The position numbers and the translations under genes were made by a program. Shown piece after piece: positions 1 to 9,970 of a DNA stretch of 64,000 bases (the stretch's first letter is position 1; each line of letters starts with the position of its first letter). The notes beneath the pieces were generated by a model that was not told where the DNA came from, made no database searches, and saw only the letters and a list, made by a program, of their open reading frames with translations. The stretch is from an uncultured Bacteroides sp. (GTDB lineage Bacteria; Bacteroidota; Bacteroidia; Bacteroidales; Bacteroidaceae), in contig UQTJ01000001.1 of the NCBI GenBank assembly GCA_900544075.1, positions 62,001 through 126,000 on the forward strand, in the 5' to 3' direction.

Positions 1-1016
1 CCCCAGTTTTCCCATCCTTTGTTCCATCCTTCATAGACTACAGCATCTATATTGTTTGCGGCAGCAAAGTCTATATAACGTTTCGCGTTTGCCGTAGTCG
101 CGCCATGCCTTTTGCCGTCATACCACGTCTCTACTCCCAAATGCATACCCCACCATATTCCGATATACTTCATCGGACGTATCCAGTCCGTGGTCTCTAG
201 TTTGCAAGGCTCGTTTAGATTCAGTATCAAAGAAGAGTTTATCAAATCCACAGCTTTGCCGCCTATCTGTATTGTCCTCCATGGAGTGACGAACTTTCCT
301 CCTGCTATCCTGGCCTTTACCCCGTCCGGCCACGGAGCGAGTTCTGCCTTAAAGCGGCAGCCGTCAGTATGTTTCAGAGTCATCTCAGGAAAATCCGTCA
401 GCGCAGCTTCGTGGATACTTGCATATACACTGCCACATTTAAATGTCATAGGTGTATTGGCATTGTCAATTCCACTTATCGGCAAAGTACGGTAAAGCAG
501 TTCATAGGTCTCGAAACTAGCCGGAATAGACCATGACACTCCGTCGTTGGCAATATTGAACTCTGTCAGCTCGTCGGTGATGAACAAGCTGTCAACATTA
601 CGGACATCATACTCGTATCTGAAACCTACACCGTCGTCAAAGACCCTGAAACGTACTGTCAGGCCAACAGTACTACCGTCGGAAAGCAAAACAGCCATTT
701 CATTATACTTGTTTCGTATAGTCTTGTTTTCGCCCCAAGGTTGGGTCCAAGTATCATCTGCGGAATTAAAATCAACATTTTCAATTTCAAGTCCGTCGGA
801 CAGCGACAATCCACTCTTCTCCACCAAGCCCATCGCTGAAGGAGATACGAACAATGAATCCTTTACTTTTATCTCATATAAAAGCTTTCCATCATTATCC
901 GTTGAAAAACTTAAACTTATATCTCCGTCAGGAGAATAAACATTAGTTGCCTGCTGTTTGCATCCGCTCAACAAGACAATACAAACAAGCATAATTACCA
1001 TGACCGATTTATTCAT
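1..1016 (-). CDS. GH97 family glycoside hydrolase lipoprotein (3' end beyond window)
   Basis: Read on the minus strand from an ATG at 1016, open to the window edge (about 338 codons visible). The N-terminus is a lipoprotein signal with the lipid cysteine at residue 19 (LLSGC). It is followed by the GH97 N-terminal beta-sandwich, with an SPDGDISLSFS opening and the TWTQPWGE..TIRNKYNE stretch typical of the family, and then the start of the catalytic barrel (KYIGIWWGMHLG, HGATTANAKRYIDFA, YEGWNKGW). GH97 enzymes are exo-acting alpha-glucosidases or alpha-galactosidases of the periplasm or outer membrane, of which SusB is the best known. The residues that separate inverting from retaining members lie outside the window, so the linkage cannot be called. 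It is the last visible gene of the second locus, 34 bp after the GH18 gene. Family assignment is firm; substrate is unknown. Confidence 0.9.
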   Translation of the reverse strand, partial: MNKSVMVIMLVCIVLLSGCKQQATNVYSPDGDISLSFSTDNDGKLLYEIKVKDSLFVSPSAMGLVEKSGLSLSDGLEIENVDFNSADDTWTQPWGENKTIRNKYNEMAVLLSDGSTVGLTVRFRVFDDGVGFRYEYDVRNVDSLFITDELTEFNIANDGVSWSIPASFETYELLYRTLPISGIDNANTPMTFKCGSVYASIHEAALTDFPEMTLKHTDGCRFKAELAPWPDGVKARIAGGKFVTPWRTIQIGGKAVDLINSSLILNLNEPCKLETTDWIRPMKYIGIWWGMHLGVETWYDGKRHGATTANAKRYIDFAAANNIDAVVYEGWNKGWENW

Positions 1017-1050
1017 TCTGCTTTTCTTTTAATTTACACATAGCTTACCA

Positions 1051-2811
1051 TCATCTCAGGTATGATGGTGTCATTGTATCATAATTTGTACCCTCAAATT
1101 CCACCACTGGTGAGTTTGTATTTCCTAATCCCTTAAAGAAACCTTCATAATCCTGTAAATAAATATTAGTAAAAGGAGAATCTTTCCATGTATCCGGCAC
1201 ATACTGTACATTAAACGTTATCATTGATGTCTGTCCGGATTCTTTCTGCGTTTTCAAAGTTTCTCCTTTAGACTCGGTGCGAGTCCCGCTTCCTGTACCG
1301 TCAGGTTCTTCCCAGTAAATCTTTACATGCCTTATTCCCTCATATTGGTCGGCTTCAAGGCTCATTTCAAAAGAAGCTACTCCGAATTTCTGTTTTGCCA
1401 CTTCTGCGTCCATTCCTGCAATCCAAGTTCCATCCAGTCTGTTTCCCTCGTTTGATTGATTATAATTATCTGCTTTTTGATAATTGGCATTCCAAACATA
1501 ATCAAGCAATTCACCTACTTTTATCTCAGACAGTTCGTCCAGCACAGGCTGGTTCTCCGGATTCTTCACCCATTCCCTTACAGCCTTACGACTTTCGCTC
1601 ATATCATCATCATTCCATTTACCATCTCCGTTCTTTATATAATCAAAGTCATTGCTGAACAAGCACCATCCCCTCTCACCGGTTCTGGAATTACTATTGT
1701 AGCCTATATTGTACATGGTTATAATATTCTTCCTGTCTTTCCATTGCTGTCCTTCAACGTAAGGCATAAGGTCTCTCAGTTCCTTTATCAGGAAATGGAA
1801 GCTACCCATCTGTATCATAGGTCTTCCGGGCTGTACTGCTTCCAATGATGCAGGATAGTCGGCATATTCATCGTCGAACATCACTCCGTCAAGCCCGTAT
1901 TTACTTACCGCTGAGCTAATGTCAGCCGCAAAATCCTTTATCATCTTGCGGTCATTACTGATATCAAGGTTCGAAAAACCGATTCCCTGATGGTTTGGCA
2001 TAATGGACAATAATACTTTGATTCCCTTTTCCTGCAAAGGTCTTACAAATATATCAATATTATCCAATATACGTTTCACATCCTCGTTATAATATAATAC
2101 CGGTTTGCATGAGAACTCATCAAAGTTAACATTCGCGGAAAATATTACAGCCATGTCAAACAGCGGACGTTTCTTTTCCGGCTGACTTTCACCATAAGGA
2201 TAAAGCATATAATTGCCAATATTGCGCAAATCATTTTCTGTGGCCTCTACTATAGCCACAATTCTTGGCTCTTCCACTGTAGGAGTCCTGTCCACCCATG
2301 TCATATCTATGTTGAAAGCTTCAGAGTTGACAATCTCAACAAACTGCAATCCCACTTCCTCATCACCGGACTTCAACACAAGAGGCAGTACGTACGTACC
2401 GTCATCCTGATTGTTTATCTTTATTGATATCGTGACACTAGTCTGCTCTTTATTCATAATCACTGATTCCGGCAAAGTATATTTATCCCTGTCAAGCAAC
2501 TTATACAAACTTATACCTTTAAAATCAGCATATTTTTTCGTGAGTTCAGCCAAAGTCTCTTCCGAGTCGTCAAATTCCGCCACGACATCCCGGCTGCCAT
2601 TCTTTCCCTGCCTTAGTTCAAAAACAATCTCCTCGCCTGACAACCTATGGCTTATACTATTCTCCTCGCCGGGCAATACGAACTGAAGATCGCCGACAAG
2701 CCGGCCATTACCTGCTTCAGGTACTTCCGCCGTGAGGTTATCCTCTTTACAGCCGATAAAAATGGCCGAGACGCATAACATTACAAGATACAATGATTTA
2801 TATAGTTTCAT
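1051..2811 (-). CDS. DUF1735-GH18 endo-beta-N-acetylglucosaminidase lipoprotein (locus 2)
   Basis: 586-residue lipoprotein (lipid cysteine 21, followed by K-E-D, like a Bacteroides surface-export signal). Residues about 40-165 resemble the DUF1735 beta-sandwich. Residues about 180-480 form a GH18 barrel, and the remainder is a beta-rich tail. The active-site strand reads LDGVMFDDEY at 307-316, with the catalytic pair D313 and E315 intact. EndoH has the same strand as LDGVDFDDEY, so only the upstream helper aspartate is changed, to Met311. An upstream strand SIMPNHQGIGFSN (269-281) also matches the EndoH/EndoF pattern. The expected reaction is cleavage of the chitobiose core of N-glycans at the cell surface, releasing the glycan for the neighbouring SusC/SusD pair. 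High-mannose specificity is inferred from this resemblance and is not shown. Confidence 0.88.
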   Translation of the reverse strand: MKLYKSLYLVMLCVSAIFIGCKEDNLTAEVPEAGNGRLVGDLQFVLPGEENSISHRLSGEEIVFELRQGKNGSRDVVAEFDDSEETLAELTKKYADFKGISLYKLLDRDKYTLPESVIMNKEQTSVTISIKINNQDDGTYVLPLVLKSGDEEVGLQFVEIVNSEAFNIDMTWVDRTPTVEEPRIVAIVEATENDLRNIGNYMLYPYGESQPEKKRPLFDMAVIFSANVNFDEFSCKPVLYYNEDVKRILDNIDIFVRPLQEKGIKVLLSIMPNHQGIGFSNLDISNDRKMIKDFAADISSAVSKYGLDGVMFDDEYADYPASLEAVQPGRPMIQMGSFHFLIKELRDLMPYVEGQQWKDRKNIITMYNIGYNSNSRTGERGWCLFSNDFDYIKNGDGKWNDDDMSESRKAVREWVKNPENQPVLDELSEIKVGELLDYVWNANYQKADNYNQSNEGNRLDGTWIAGMDAEVAKQKFGVASFEMSLEADQYEGIRHVKIYWEEPDGTGSGTRTESKGETLKTQKESGQTSMITFNVQYVPDTWKDSPFTNIYLQDYEGFFKGLGNTNSPVVEFEGTNYDTMTPSYLR

Positions 2812-2823
2812 AACTTTATTTTT

Positions 2824-4197
2824 TTAAATATTAATATCAATATCATTATCAATTACCACAACCGGTTCTACAGAAGAGCCACTTGCTCCCTGACGTTTCA
2901 CCGTAATATGGCAGTTATTTCCGCTGATGTCCTCAATCATTTTATTATCGGAACCTACCATTGCCTTGTTCATCTTCCAGTAAGCCAACAGCTTGCTCTT
3001 TTCCTCATCCAGACTGATGACATCCAAGGCGTTGTCTTTCAGTTCTTTCATAGTCCTGGAAACATTCCATATCCTTACCTCCGACATCTTGCCATTAAAC
3101 CCTCTCCATTGGTTGAAGGATTGGCCCAAATTGAACGAATTGCCTGCAAGACTTATATTTCCGGAATAGTTCGTAGAGAAGCGTTCCCTATAATCTATAT
3201 AGAATTTGATTTCCGTTCCGTCATAAGTCATTGCGACATGATACCACTTCTTTTCTTTAAACTTATAATTTATGATATATTTATTGTCGTTCACCACAAG
3301 CTGCAACATATTTGTAGAAACGCTGGCATCACCGAAGCGCAACAGGAAATTCACTTTGCTACCAGATTCCTCATATCCCCACAACGTTGATATGCCACCC
3401 AATGTTCCATCCTGTCTTTCGCTCTCGTCCTTAAACGAATCAACATAAATCAGCCCTTCTATCGTACATGCCGACAAGCTATTGAGACCATCAATTTCGT
3501 CTGTCTCATAATACAAGTTATTCCTGTTGATGCCTTTGTCCACTCCGTCAGCATCCAATTTGTCATCGCCGGACATCGGTCTGAAGTCGGCAGCCCCTTC
3601 CATTTCTCCTGAACCACCTTTCCTCTTAACATGTATGAAAACTATCTTATTGGTTTCCTCGATATTGAAACCGGGAACAGTTTCCAACTGTATCGCCAAT
3701 AAATAGTCCTTATTGATCTGAAGCGATTGGCTATTGGTTATACGGATTGAGCAACTGTTTACAGCGTTTTTGCCATCCTTCTCGAACACCACCATATCAT
3801 TCACCAGCTTATATGCAGTTTCCGGCAGAAAGTCCACTCCGTAACCTGCATTATCTTTAAATGTGGAGAGTATTGTCTCTTCCTCCAAAACATTCAGATA
3901 GAACACGTTATCCATGCTCATCTTGCCATCTTTCAATTTTGCCGATACGGTTACGTCTTTTGTCTGACCTATTGGCTGCGCTGAAGAGAAAATCACATCT
4001 ACAGGATCAACGGTTATCTCTCCTGCCGAAGAAATGTCCGACACTTCAGTCGTATTCACAAACACCAGTTTCTTATCCGTCGTCTCTTCAGGTGCCACGG
4101 TCTTGTCCGGGCCGAACAAAGTCTTCCCGAATTCTTCACGGCAAGCGGTCTGGAACAACAACAAAATCAAAAAACTTATTATTGATAATCTTTTCAT
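2824..4197 (-). CDS. DUF1735-LamG lectin-like lipoprotein (locus 2)
   Basis: 457-residue lipoprotein (lipid cysteine 19) with a DUF1735-type beta-sandwich at about 45-190 and a LamG/concanavalin A-like jelly roll at about 225-420. The jelly roll is marked by KKWYHVAMTYDG, the FNGKMSEVRIWN strand and the closing LLAYWKMN. No catalytic motif is visible. Proteins of this build next to GH18 endoglycosidases in Bacteroides N-glycan loci are surface glycan-binding proteins, which is the likely role here. The gene lies 12 bp upstream of the GH18 gene and 8 bp downstream of the GH18-like gene, so it is in the same operon. Its counterpart in locus 1 is the 396-residue protein at 14768-15958. Confidence 0.85.
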   Translation of the reverse strand: MKRLSIISFLILLLFQTACREEFGKTLFGPDKTVAPEETTDKKLVFVNTTEVSDISSAGEITVDPVDVIFSSAQPIGQTKDVTVSAKLKDGKMSMDNVFYLNVLEEETILSTFKDNAGYGVDFLPETAYKLVNDMVVFEKDGKNAVNSCSIRITNSQSLQINKDYLLAIQLETVPGFNIEETNKIVFIHVKRKGGSGEMEGAADFRPMSGDDKLDADGVDKGINRNNLYYETDEIDGLNSLSACTIEGLIYVDSFKDESERQDGTLGGISTLWGYEESGSKVNFLLRFGDASVSTNMLQLVVNDNKYIINYKFKEKKWYHVAMTYDGTEIKFYIDYRERFSTNYSGNISLAGNSFNLGQSFNQWRGFNGKMSEVRIWNVSRTMKELKDNALDVISLDEEKSKLLAYWKMNKAMVGSDNKMIEDISGNNCHITVKRQGASGSSVEPVVVIDNDIDINI

Positions 4198-4205
4198 AAT
4201 ATTCG

Positions 4206-5231
4206 TTATTTAAGGTTTAGATATTGTATAGTCTGTCTTAAGATGTTATAATTATTTTCATAATCATTCTCAACCCCCTTGATAGCCAGTCCGCCTGTCC
4301 TTTGCCCTCCAAGAGGTTTCCATAAACCTAATGATTTGTATTTCTCCTCTGTCACTTCCACGGATGACAATATATCCTCATACGGGGTTTCCCAAGAATC
4401 ATCCTCCAATGACAAGTAGAGTATAAACTGCTCCGGACGGGCCTCTTCCATCAACATAAAGCTGTCGAACGCTTCCTGCACTTCGGAAAGCCTGTCATTG
4501 CCATGAGTTGTGCTGACAACGTAATCAAACAAGCCGCATGCATTACTTACATATCCCGGATTTCCCTCGAAAACAAGGATTTTTCCGGCGTTCTTCACCC
4601 TTTCACCTGCTTTTCCAATAAAGCCATTCACTATTTCCTTGAAGAATGTATCGCCCGTTGTTGTTATGGCAATGGTCATTCCGTCAAATCCGGCTTCGGA
4701 AATATTCTTTTCAGAATTATCCATAACGACATCTCCAATGCCGGAATATTCATCCGCCACCTTCTGTCTTTCCTGTTCTACGGCCTTGTCTATATCCTCC
4801 ATCGTCACTTCCCTGTCCTCGCCGGCAGCCAGTTCTTCCGCTATTTCTTCCCCTCTTTCATCGGCCTCTTCCATAGCGGCGACGTATTGTTCGTATATTT
4901 TATCAAAATCAACCTTCATCAATACTTTCGTGCCCTTGTCTTCCCTTACACTTTTGATGTCAGCCTTCTGCGCTTCCGAAAGCTCCTCATATTCGCCTTC
5001 CAGGATAACCATATCAAGACTGTCCGGCAAAGTACTTAGATAAGAGCCCATATTCCCGTCGGCCTTCCAGTTGGAGAACCACACGGCTGAGATATAATGC
5101 TCTGTTGATTTATAGTTCTTTATTTCCTCCAAATTCTTTTCGGCAGACGCGACAGTCATCTCCAACGGCTCAATTTCCGTGCATCCTGCCATGAGCATTC
5201 CAAGACATGCTATTTTTATGATATTTTTCAT
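4206..5231 (-). CDS. GH18-like lipoprotein lacking catalytic residues (locus 2)
   Basis: 341-residue lipoprotein (lipid cysteine 17) with the fold pattern of a small GH18 domain. A DMVILEGE strand lies near 73-80, GTKVLMKVDFD near 100-110, and the position of the active-site strand reads FDGMTIAIT at 182-190. In active EndoH-type enzymes this strand carries D-x-E; here those positions are A188 and T190, so hydrolysis by the normal mechanism is not possible. A charged, probably helical insertion (about 117-160, rich in Glu and Lys) precedes it. It is most likely a surface glycan-binding protein that evolved from the endoglycosidase. It sits between SusD and the LamG protein, as its homologue at 15974-16963 does in locus 1. 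Confidence 0.8.
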   Translation of the reverse strand: MKNIIKIACLGMLMAGCTEIEPLEMTVASAEKNLEEIKNYKSTEHYISAVWFSNWKADGNMGSYLSTLPDSLDMVILEGEYEELSEAQKADIKSVREDKGTKVLMKVDFDKIYEQYVAAMEEADERGEEIAEELAAGEDREVTMEDIDKAVEQERQKVADEYSGIGDVVMDNSEKNISEAGFDGMTIAITTTGDTFFKEIVNGFIGKAGERVKNAGKILVFEGNPGYVSNACGLFDYVVSTTHGNDRLSEVQEAFDSFMLMEEARPEQFILYLSLEDDSWETPYEDILSSVEVTEEKYKSLGLWKPLGGQRTGGLAIKGVENDYENNYNILRQTIQYLNLK

Positions 5232-5258
5232 ACTTCCAATTTTAAATATTAACTACAT

Positions 5259-6836
5259 TCATTTTCTTGCCCACCATACATTAGTGTTCGGACTGTCATT
5301 ACCTTCCAAATCCTCCTTTATGGCGTTTTCTACATTGGTTGTATTAACCGAATACTCAATCTGCGGCAACGGATATCTCCTGTATCCAAACATGTCGGCT
5401 CCGGAATCGTCCTTCTTTATATTATTCACGTCATGGTTATAATCCACAGCCGGCAATAAGTTCGGGTATCCCGTGCGTCGCCATTCAGCCCATGCCTCGG
5501 CACTACCGTATGGAAACATTGCTATGTATTTCTGGGTAATGATTTTGGCCAGATTATCATTATCGTTGTCCGACCACTTTACCGTAATATCAGACGAAAA
5601 AGAAGGATTATTGAATTTAGGATATTCGCTGTCGGAGAATGCGCCTCTCTTAGCTTCATTGTTCAGATAGTCTCCTATAGGCACATCATGCATATTCATT
5701 GACAATTCTATGCCTTTCACATAAAACTCCTCTGCCGAACCACCCATATTCCAATTTTTCAGTGCTCCCTCAGCCCTCAGGAAGTAAACCTCAGAAGCAT
5801 TCATCCACACTATCGGATCAGACACACTAACCTTCGGTCTTGAGTAAATGTTCGAAGACGAGTTTATCAGTTCCTCCTTTGCCGGCAGTTCGACACCTGC
5901 CCTCAATCCGAAATACACGTCATTGCCGGTTCTGTTTGTTTTTTCAAAATAAGCTTCCCTACGAGGATCGGAAAACGCGTTCATATAAGATATGATATCG
6001 GCACCACATCTTGTGTCGCCCCAGTTATTGCTCATCTTGTAAAAAGGATTATCAGACGTCTGCTTCATTGCATTCTCCGTATTACTTTCCATAACGCCGG
6101 CGGCTACAGCCTCCTCTGCCCATTTCTTTGCCTCATCCGGCAGTTTGCCGGAAACTCTCATGGCCAGTCTTAATTTCAACGAGTTGGCAAACTTCACCCA
6201 TCTGTCCAAATCACCGCTATAAATGTCGTCATGTGTAAGCCAAGCACTTTTCTCAACAGAAGATAAAACCGTTTTTGACAAAGTTTCACCCGACCATGTA
6301 AGTTCTTCAATCATTTTCCTATAAATATATTCCTGGGTCTGGTATGGTTTCTGTGCCTCAGTCCCTGAAAATTCATATGGTATCGGCCCGTACATGTCTG
6401 TCAGCCTATGCAGCACAGCCACCTTTAGTATGGTTCCCCACGCATAAAAAGCATTGTCATGACTGGCATTAGTGGCCAGCGACAACGAGTTATACTGCTT
6501 TATGACCTTCGGCAAAGACTCCTCATCCGTAAATGGATATTCGATAAAACCGGCATTATAATTATATCGTCCTATATCGCTGTGTTTTGTCTGTCCCATA
6601 TATCCTGAAAGGGTTTCACAGCCCAGACTGATTGATTGCTGGTACAAGTTTTCCTGCAGCGGTATTACAATTCCGGCCAGCACTCCGCAATCGTTGGCAA
6701 CCTGTTCGGCTATACCTCCCGAAGCCAGCACCTCGTCCGTCACGCCATATGGGTCGCTGTTATATTCTTCAAAGTTGTCAGTACAGCCCGCTACAGCCAT
6801 ACCTGTCAATATGCCAAATAAAAAGAGTTTATTCAT
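5259..6836 (-). CDS. SusD-like outer-membrane lipoprotein (locus 2)
   Basis: 525-residue SusD/RagB-type lipoprotein with the lipid cysteine at 18 (AVAGC) and the usual ..NxxPYGVTDE start of the family branch annotated as starch-binding associating with outer membrane. TPR-like helices occupy the first half (for example ILKVAVLHRLTDMYGPIPY and the LANSLKLRLAMR-like helix KFANSLKLRLAMRVSG). The end has PYGSAEAWAEWRRTGYPNL and an RRYPLPQIEYSVN tail, both typical. It forms the lid of the SusC transporter and binds the incoming oligosaccharide at the cell surface. The gene starts 42 bp after the SusC stop. The partner is the 1023-residue SusC. Confidence 0.93.
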   Translation of the reverse strand: MNKLFLFGILTGMAVAGCTDNFEEYNSDPYGVTDEVLASGGIAEQVANDCGVLAGIVIPLQENLYQQSISLGCETLSGYMGQTKHSDIGRYNYNAGFIEYPFTDEESLPKVIKQYNSLSLATNASHDNAFYAWGTILKVAVLHRLTDMYGPIPYEFSGTEAQKPYQTQEYIYRKMIEELTWSGETLSKTVLSSVEKSAWLTHDDIYSGDLDRWVKFANSLKLRLAMRVSGKLPDEAKKWAEEAVAAGVMESNTENAMKQTSDNPFYKMSNNWGDTRCGADIISYMNAFSDPRREAYFEKTNRTGNDVYFGLRAGVELPAKEELINSSSNIYSRPKVSVSDPIVWMNASEVYFLRAEGALKNWNMGGSAEEFYVKGIELSMNMHDVPIGDYLNNEAKRGAFSDSEYPKFNNPSFSSDITVKWSDNDNDNLAKIITQKYIAMFPYGSAEAWAEWRRTGYPNLLPAVDYNHDVNNIKKDDSGADMFGYRRYPLPQIEYSVNTTNVENAIKEDLEGNDSPNTNVWWARK

Positions 6837-6878
6837 GGTTTAAATTTTTAGTCTGTTACACATATCAGTTTTTTTTAC

Positions 6879-9800
6879 TTAAAACTTAGCCTTTATGCTA
6901 AATCCGAAACTTCTCTGCGACGGCAACATGAAATAGTCAAGTCCCTGAGCGTAATTTCCTGTGGACGAAACAGCCTCCGGATCAAACGGAGCCTTGCAAT
7001 ACAACATCCACAGGTTCTTTCCTGTTAATGATACAGACAAGTCGAGGACATTGCCCAGCCATTTCCTGGGGATATTATATGAGATGTACGCTTCGCGCAG
7101 ACGCACATTTGTCGCACTGTAAGTATAATACTGTGTCAGATAGTCTTTCGGCCTGCCTTGCAGCTGATAATATGTCTGTGCCGGAACCACCACACCCGGA
7201 GCAAGATTAACTCCGCCGGCGTCACGGGCATCGGCTGTGACTTTAGAAACGCCCGAATAATCCATTGCAGCCTGCGTTCCCGAAATCACAATACCTCCAA
7301 ATCTGGCCGAAAGCATAAATCCGAAGTTAAGGTTTCCGTATCTGAAATCATTTCTCCATCCCATAGTGGCATCCGGCAAAAGGCTGCCAAGTTTAAGATA
7401 CTCTTGCCTTGGCTTTATGTCCTGCGATACATCTATGTTTCCATAAGCGTCCCTCACGAAGTCTGTCTTGGCATAAATATCTCCCAATGTACCGCCCGGG
7501 CGTAATATAACTTGGGCATTACCGAAATTGTCTTTCAAAAGTTCATCCTTTTCAAACAACGGTTCGCTCGGATTCTGAGGGTTCTTCACGTTTGCCACAA
7601 GTTCCTTTATCTCATTCTTGTTATATCCGTATGTAAGATTGGTATCCCACGTGAACTTCTTCCCGAAGTCAACCGTCGCGCCCAAGGTTATTTCCACTCC
7701 CTGGTTCTGCACATTACCTGTCTGCACATAAGTATAGTTATATCCTGATGAAGCGGACATGGCAGCCCTGATTGTCTGGTTTTTCGTATTAGTCTTATAA
7801 TAAGTAATGTCAAAGTTCAGTATGTTACGTATCCATTTCGTGGTCAATCCGATTTCGAAAGAATTGGTGCGTTCCGGTTTCAGTTCCTTCAACGGGTAAT
7901 ATCCCTCTTTCACCCACTTCTTGTCGTCCTGGCTGAAAGTATTAAGCTGCATTGTAAGCCCTCTTTGGAATGGGGATGCCACCTGTGCATAAGCCACCCT
8001 CATTTTGGCAAACGAGAGGGAGTTGTACATTTTGTTTCTCAGTTCCTCCGAAAGCATGTCGGTGATTATCCCTGACAATCCTACTGAAGGATAGAAGAAA
8101 GACTTATTGTTCGAGCCTGCCAACTGCGAAGCCCAGTCGTTTCGTCCTGTCACGGTGAGGAACAACAATCTTTTCCAGCTGACTTCCATGCTTCCAAACA
8201 CGGACTGGGTCTGCTCCCTCCATCCTCTCTGGTAGAACTGCGCTTTCTGCGCTCCCTGCTCTATGTTCTGTACATTGAACACGTTCGGCAGTCCGTCTTC
8301 CCTTAAAGGTCCCTGGTTGATGAGTGCATCGTTTATCTGGTCGGTAAGGCTGGCTCCTACGTTCAGTGCCAGTGTATAATCCTCACCTATGTTTTTAGTC
8401 AGATTTGTCAGCACATCTATATAGTTCTGCATGTCGGTGGAATTTTCCAAGCCGAAGTAACCGTTTTTCGTTCCGCCATCAAGCAGCGTCGGCACAGTAC
8501 CGACAAAACGCTTGTCCTTATACTCCTGGTTGGTTCTGTCTATCCTGTATCTGGCGGCTATATCCCACTTCTCGGACGGCGACCATTCCTTTATCAGATA
8601 AGACAGTCCCAATGAAACTATAAACCTCTTCCTTTCCGATGTGCGTATGTTCCTGTACGCCACCCAATAAGGATTCTGCATCGTATAGTCACCCTGTGGG
8701 AAAGGGCTTGCGGTAAGCAGGCCGCGTTCCTCGTCCCACATCTCGAAATACTTGGCGTCGGCCCAGTCAAGTCCTCTTGGATACAAATACGCTCCGACCA
8801 TCGGATTCATGTATTCACCCTGGTTCACCATGTTCTGGTCGCGCTGTATGATATACTGCGCTCCGATGTCCATCTTCAGCCTTCCGTTGAGAGCCGAGCT
8901 TGAATTGCGGAGAGTCATGTTATACCTGTCGTATGTATTGTTAGGAATCAGGCCGTTGGCATTCGTGGCGGCCAGCGAGGCATACGTCTGACTCTTTTCG
9001 GTACCCATGGAGAGGGTAACGGCATTTGTATATGTGGCCGAAGTCTTGAAAAAATCAGTCGGTTCATAACCTGTGGAAGCCTGCTTCTCTCCCCAGCTTA
9101 CTGCCGCGTTTGGCAAACTGCCGTATGTATTCTGGAACTCAGGCATGACAAAAGGATGGGCGAACTCCATTGAAGACGAGAATGTGGCCTCCAGCTTGCC
9201 TTCCTTTCCTTTCTTGGTTGTGATAAGGATTGCCCCGTTGGCCGCAGAAGAGCCATACAACGCCGCGGCGGACGCTCCCGTGAGGACAGTCATCGACTCT
9301 ATATCCTCGGGATTGAGGTCGGCTATGCCTTCGGTAGAGCCCCTGGATGTATAAAGCCCGGAACCTTCCTCGCCCACAGAGTTGAACATCGGCACACCGT
9401 CTATCACGTACAGTGCGTTGTTGCTTCCTTCTATCGACTTCACTCCTCGCATTACTACTTTAGTGGCTCCTCCCACTCCGGAAGAACTGGTCTGTATGTT
9501 CACACCGGCAATCTTTCCGCTCAGGCTGTTTATGAGGTTGGCGTCTTTCACCCTTGTCAACTCATCCTGTTTAACGCTCTGCACGTTGTACGACAGAGCC
9601 TTTTCCTGCCTCTTTATACCCAATGCCGTAACCACCACATCGTCCAACACCTGCGTGTCTTCCAGCAGTGTGACATTTATTTCTGACATGCCGGCCGAAA
9701 CGGTTTTCTTTATGCTGGTAAAACCTATGAAGGAGAATTCTATTACAGAGCCTTCAGGCACGCTTATGGTATAGTTGCCGTCCATGTCCGTCACCGTACC

Positions 9801-9950
9801 ATTGGTAGTACCCACTTCTATCACGTTCACCATTATCAATGGCAGTCCCTGATTATCGACCACCTGCCCTTTTATCTCTATGTTTTGGGCGTTCGCTACT
9901 CCACATAATCCAATTATGGAGAGCAAGAATATAATAAATCTGCTTTTCAT
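6879..9950 (-). CDS. SusC/RagA-type TonB-dependent transporter (locus 2)
   Basis: 1023 residues. A signal peptide of about 22 residues is followed by a carboxypeptidase-D regulatory-like domain (about 24-100), the conserved DDVVVTALGIKRQEKALSY junction, a TonB plug (about 115-230, with SLSGKIAGV and NALYVIDGVP) and a 22-strand barrel ending in SFGFSIKAKF. It imports oligosaccharides across the outer membrane with the SusD protein downstream. Unlike the SusC of locus 1 it has no STN domain, so it cannot signal to an anti-sigma factor in the usual way. That fits with this locus having its own promoter. The two SusC proteins are recognisably paralogous along their whole shared length. Confidence 0.95.
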   Translation of the reverse strand: MKSRFIIFLLSIIGLCGVANAQNIEIKGQVVDNQGLPLIMVNVIEVGTTNGTVTDMDGNYTISVPEGSVIEFSFIGFTSIKKTVSAGMSEINVTLLEDTQVLDDVVVTALGIKRQEKALSYNVQSVKQDELTRVKDANLINSLSGKIAGVNIQTSSSGVGGATKVVMRGVKSIEGSNNALYVIDGVPMFNSVGEEGSGLYTSRGSTEGIADLNPEDIESMTVLTGASAAALYGSSAANGAILITTKKGKEGKLEATFSSSMEFAHPFVMPEFQNTYGSLPNAAVSWGEKQASTGYEPTDFFKTSATYTNAVTLSMGTEKSQTYASLAATNANGLIPNNTYDRYNMTLRNSSSALNGRLKMDIGAQYIIQRDQNMVNQGEYMNPMVGAYLYPRGLDWADAKYFEMWDEERGLLTASPFPQGDYTMQNPYWVAYRNIRTSERKRFIVSLGLSYLIKEWSPSEKWDIAARYRIDRTNQEYKDKRFVGTVPTLLDGGTKNGYFGLENSTDMQNYIDVLTNLTKNIGEDYTLALNVGASLTDQINDALINQGPLREDGLPNVFNVQNIEQGAQKAQFYQRGWREQTQSVFGSMEVSWKRLLFLTVTGRNDWASQLAGSNNKSFFYPSVGLSGIITDMLSEELRNKMYNSLSFAKMRVAYAQVASPFQRGLTMQLNTFSQDDKKWVKEGYYPLKELKPERTNSFEIGLTTKWIRNILNFDITYYKTNTKNQTIRAAMSASSGYNYTYVQTGNVQNQGVEITLGATVDFGKKFTWDTNLTYGYNKNEIKELVANVKNPQNPSEPLFEKDELLKDNFGNAQVILRPGGTLGDIYAKTDFVRDAYGNIDVSQDIKPRQEYLKLGSLLPDATMGWRNDFRYGNLNFGFMLSARFGGIVISGTQAAMDYSGVSKVTADARDAGGVNLAPGVVVPAQTYYQLQGRPKDYLTQYYTYSATNVRLREAYISYNIPRKWLGNVLDLSVSLTGKNLWMLYCKAPFDPEAVSSTGNYAQGLDYFMLPSQRSFGFSIKAKF

Positions 9951-9970
9951 TTATCTTAAGTATTAAATAA

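Noticed and set aside
4503..5039. 178-codon open frame opposite the GH18-like gene
   Set aside because: Lies fully within a well-supported gene on the other strand and has no domain pattern.
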